A DNA stretch of 64,000 bases from Lactobacillus sp. (lineage in GTDB: Bacteria; Bacillota; Bacilli; Lactobacillales; Lactobacillaceae), in NCBI GenBank assembly GCA_030455605.1, contig JAKDPD010000005.1, forward strand, positions 1 through 64,000, written 5' to 3'. This document shows positions 63,460-64,000 of this stretch, piece by piece. The notes below the pieces were generated by a model. The model was not told the origin of the DNA. It ran no database searches and was given only the letters and a program-made list of their open reading frames with translations. The translations under genes and the position numbers were made by a program. Position 1 is the first letter of the stretch. The number at the start of each line of letters is the position of its first letter.

Positions 63460-64000
63460 TGAAAATACGCCTTTAACGAAACATGATCTCTTCCGAGCTA
63501 ACTGGCGTTGGCTCTGGACCAGCCAATTATCTTGGAATTACGAAAAAATGATGGCACCGGGTTATTTCTACACGGTCCTACCATTTCTACGACGATTTTA
63601 CCCACAAGATGATGAACTGGTTGAAATGATGCAAATGCACAACCAATTCTTTAACACGAATGCCTTCACTGGTCCCTTCATCATTGGGATGGATTTAGCG
63701 ATTGAAAATCGTAAAGGCTATGCCGCTAAAGATACGGTAGCCGGAATCAAAACTGGACTAATGGGACCGCTAGCCAGTGTCGGCGACACGATTTTCGGGG
63801 TCATTATTCCAACAATCTTTGGCTCAATTGGGGCTTATATGGGACTCAAAGGAAGTCCGATTGGCGCTATTCTTTGGCTGATGGTGAACTTAATTATCTT
63901 CGTTTTGCGGTTTGCTATTTTACCATTAGGCTTTTATCAAGGTCAAAAATTACTAGAATCAGCGGAAGGGAAGTTAAACCTCGTCACTGATTCAGCTATT
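63449..64000 (+). CDS. PTS mannose-family EIID (partial, runs off the window)
   Basis: Not in the track because no stop is reached. ATG at 63449 follows GAGG by 8 bases and opens MKTNENTPLTKHDLFRANWR. The EIID signature QLSWNYEKMMAPGYFYTVLP and GLMGPLASVGDTIFGVIIPT are present. The last base of the window falls within the gene. Confidence 0.95.
   Translation, partial: MKTNENTPLTKHDLFRANWRWLWTSQLSWNYEKMMAPGYFYTVLPFLRRFYPQDDELVEMMQMHNQFFNTNAFTGPFIIGMDLAIENRKGYAAKDTVAGIKTGLMGPLASVGDTIFGVIIPTIFGSIGAYMGLKGSPIGAILWLMVNLIIFVLRFAILPLGFYQGQKLLESAEGKLNLVTDSAI

Noticed and set aside
1-64000. Prophage, CRISPR array, insertion sequence, tRNA or rRNA
   Set aside because: No regular spaced repeats, transposase motifs, phage structural genes or tRNA cloverleaf were recognised on either strand.

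Overview
The window comes from a low-GC Gram-positive bacterium, most probably a member of the Lactobacillaceae. The reasons are SLAP-type cell-wall repeats on two autolysins, a broken GH68 fructansucrase with a Ser/Thr-rich N-terminus, a lactobacillus-type nucleoside deoxyribosyltransferase, the DUF1659/DUF2922 pair, mannose-family and orphan PTS proteins, consensus Shine-Dalgarno sites and many extended -10 promoters. I cannot name the species. No rRNA, tRNA, CRISPR array, intact transposase or prophage gene was seen.

Layout. 1-14.5 kb: gpmA, two secreted autolysins, DUF2922/DUF1659, a Ser-rich anchored protein, the K+ transporter Kup, the M13 peptidase PepO, an MFS exporter and the anaerobic ribonucleotide reductase genes nrdD-nrdG behind a paired NrdR box. 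14.6-24.3 kb: an ATP-grasp D-aspartate ligase-like gene with asparagine synthetase (peptidoglycan cross-bridge building and amidation is the likely role), a metallophosphoesterase operon, a phosphonate-type ABC importer (phnD-C-E-E) preceded by an unannotated 35-aa membrane ORF, and a universal stress protein. 24.3-34.4 kb: a tyrosine-phosphatase-like protein, an orphan PTS EIIA, deoxyribosyltransferase, a fructansucrase pseudogene, an S66 LD-carboxypeptidase, and a LysR-controlled DASS transporter plus FAD/FMN reductase unit.

34.4-38.5 kb is a decay zone. It holds a D-2-hydroxyacid dehydrogenase remnant, a NUDIX gene with an in-frame stop, an ABC ATPase broken by a 5-bp tandem duplication, and the tail of a lost ABC-2 permease still coupled to an intact second permease. 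It also carries a second copy of a 72-bp terminator segment found at 29.9 kb.

38.5-58.8 kb is mostly housekeeping and envelope: nagA, a GH31-family protein that appears to lack both catalytic aspartates, a split YibE/F pair with an esterase, ddl (tyrosine type) with an HTH/coiled-coil partner, a TetR/membrane pair, a second-type prs, a hydrolase/glycosyltransferase pair, DUF1002, RNase HI, DUF915, cardiolipin synthase, a sirtuin and TerC. 58.8-64 kb: a lysine riboswitch with terminator controls a fused substrate-binding/permease protein and its ATPase, so lysine import is the likely function. A mannose-family PTS (EIIAB, EIIC, partial EIID) follows, behind an array of ATTGGT-type operator repeats. 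The window ends inside EIID.
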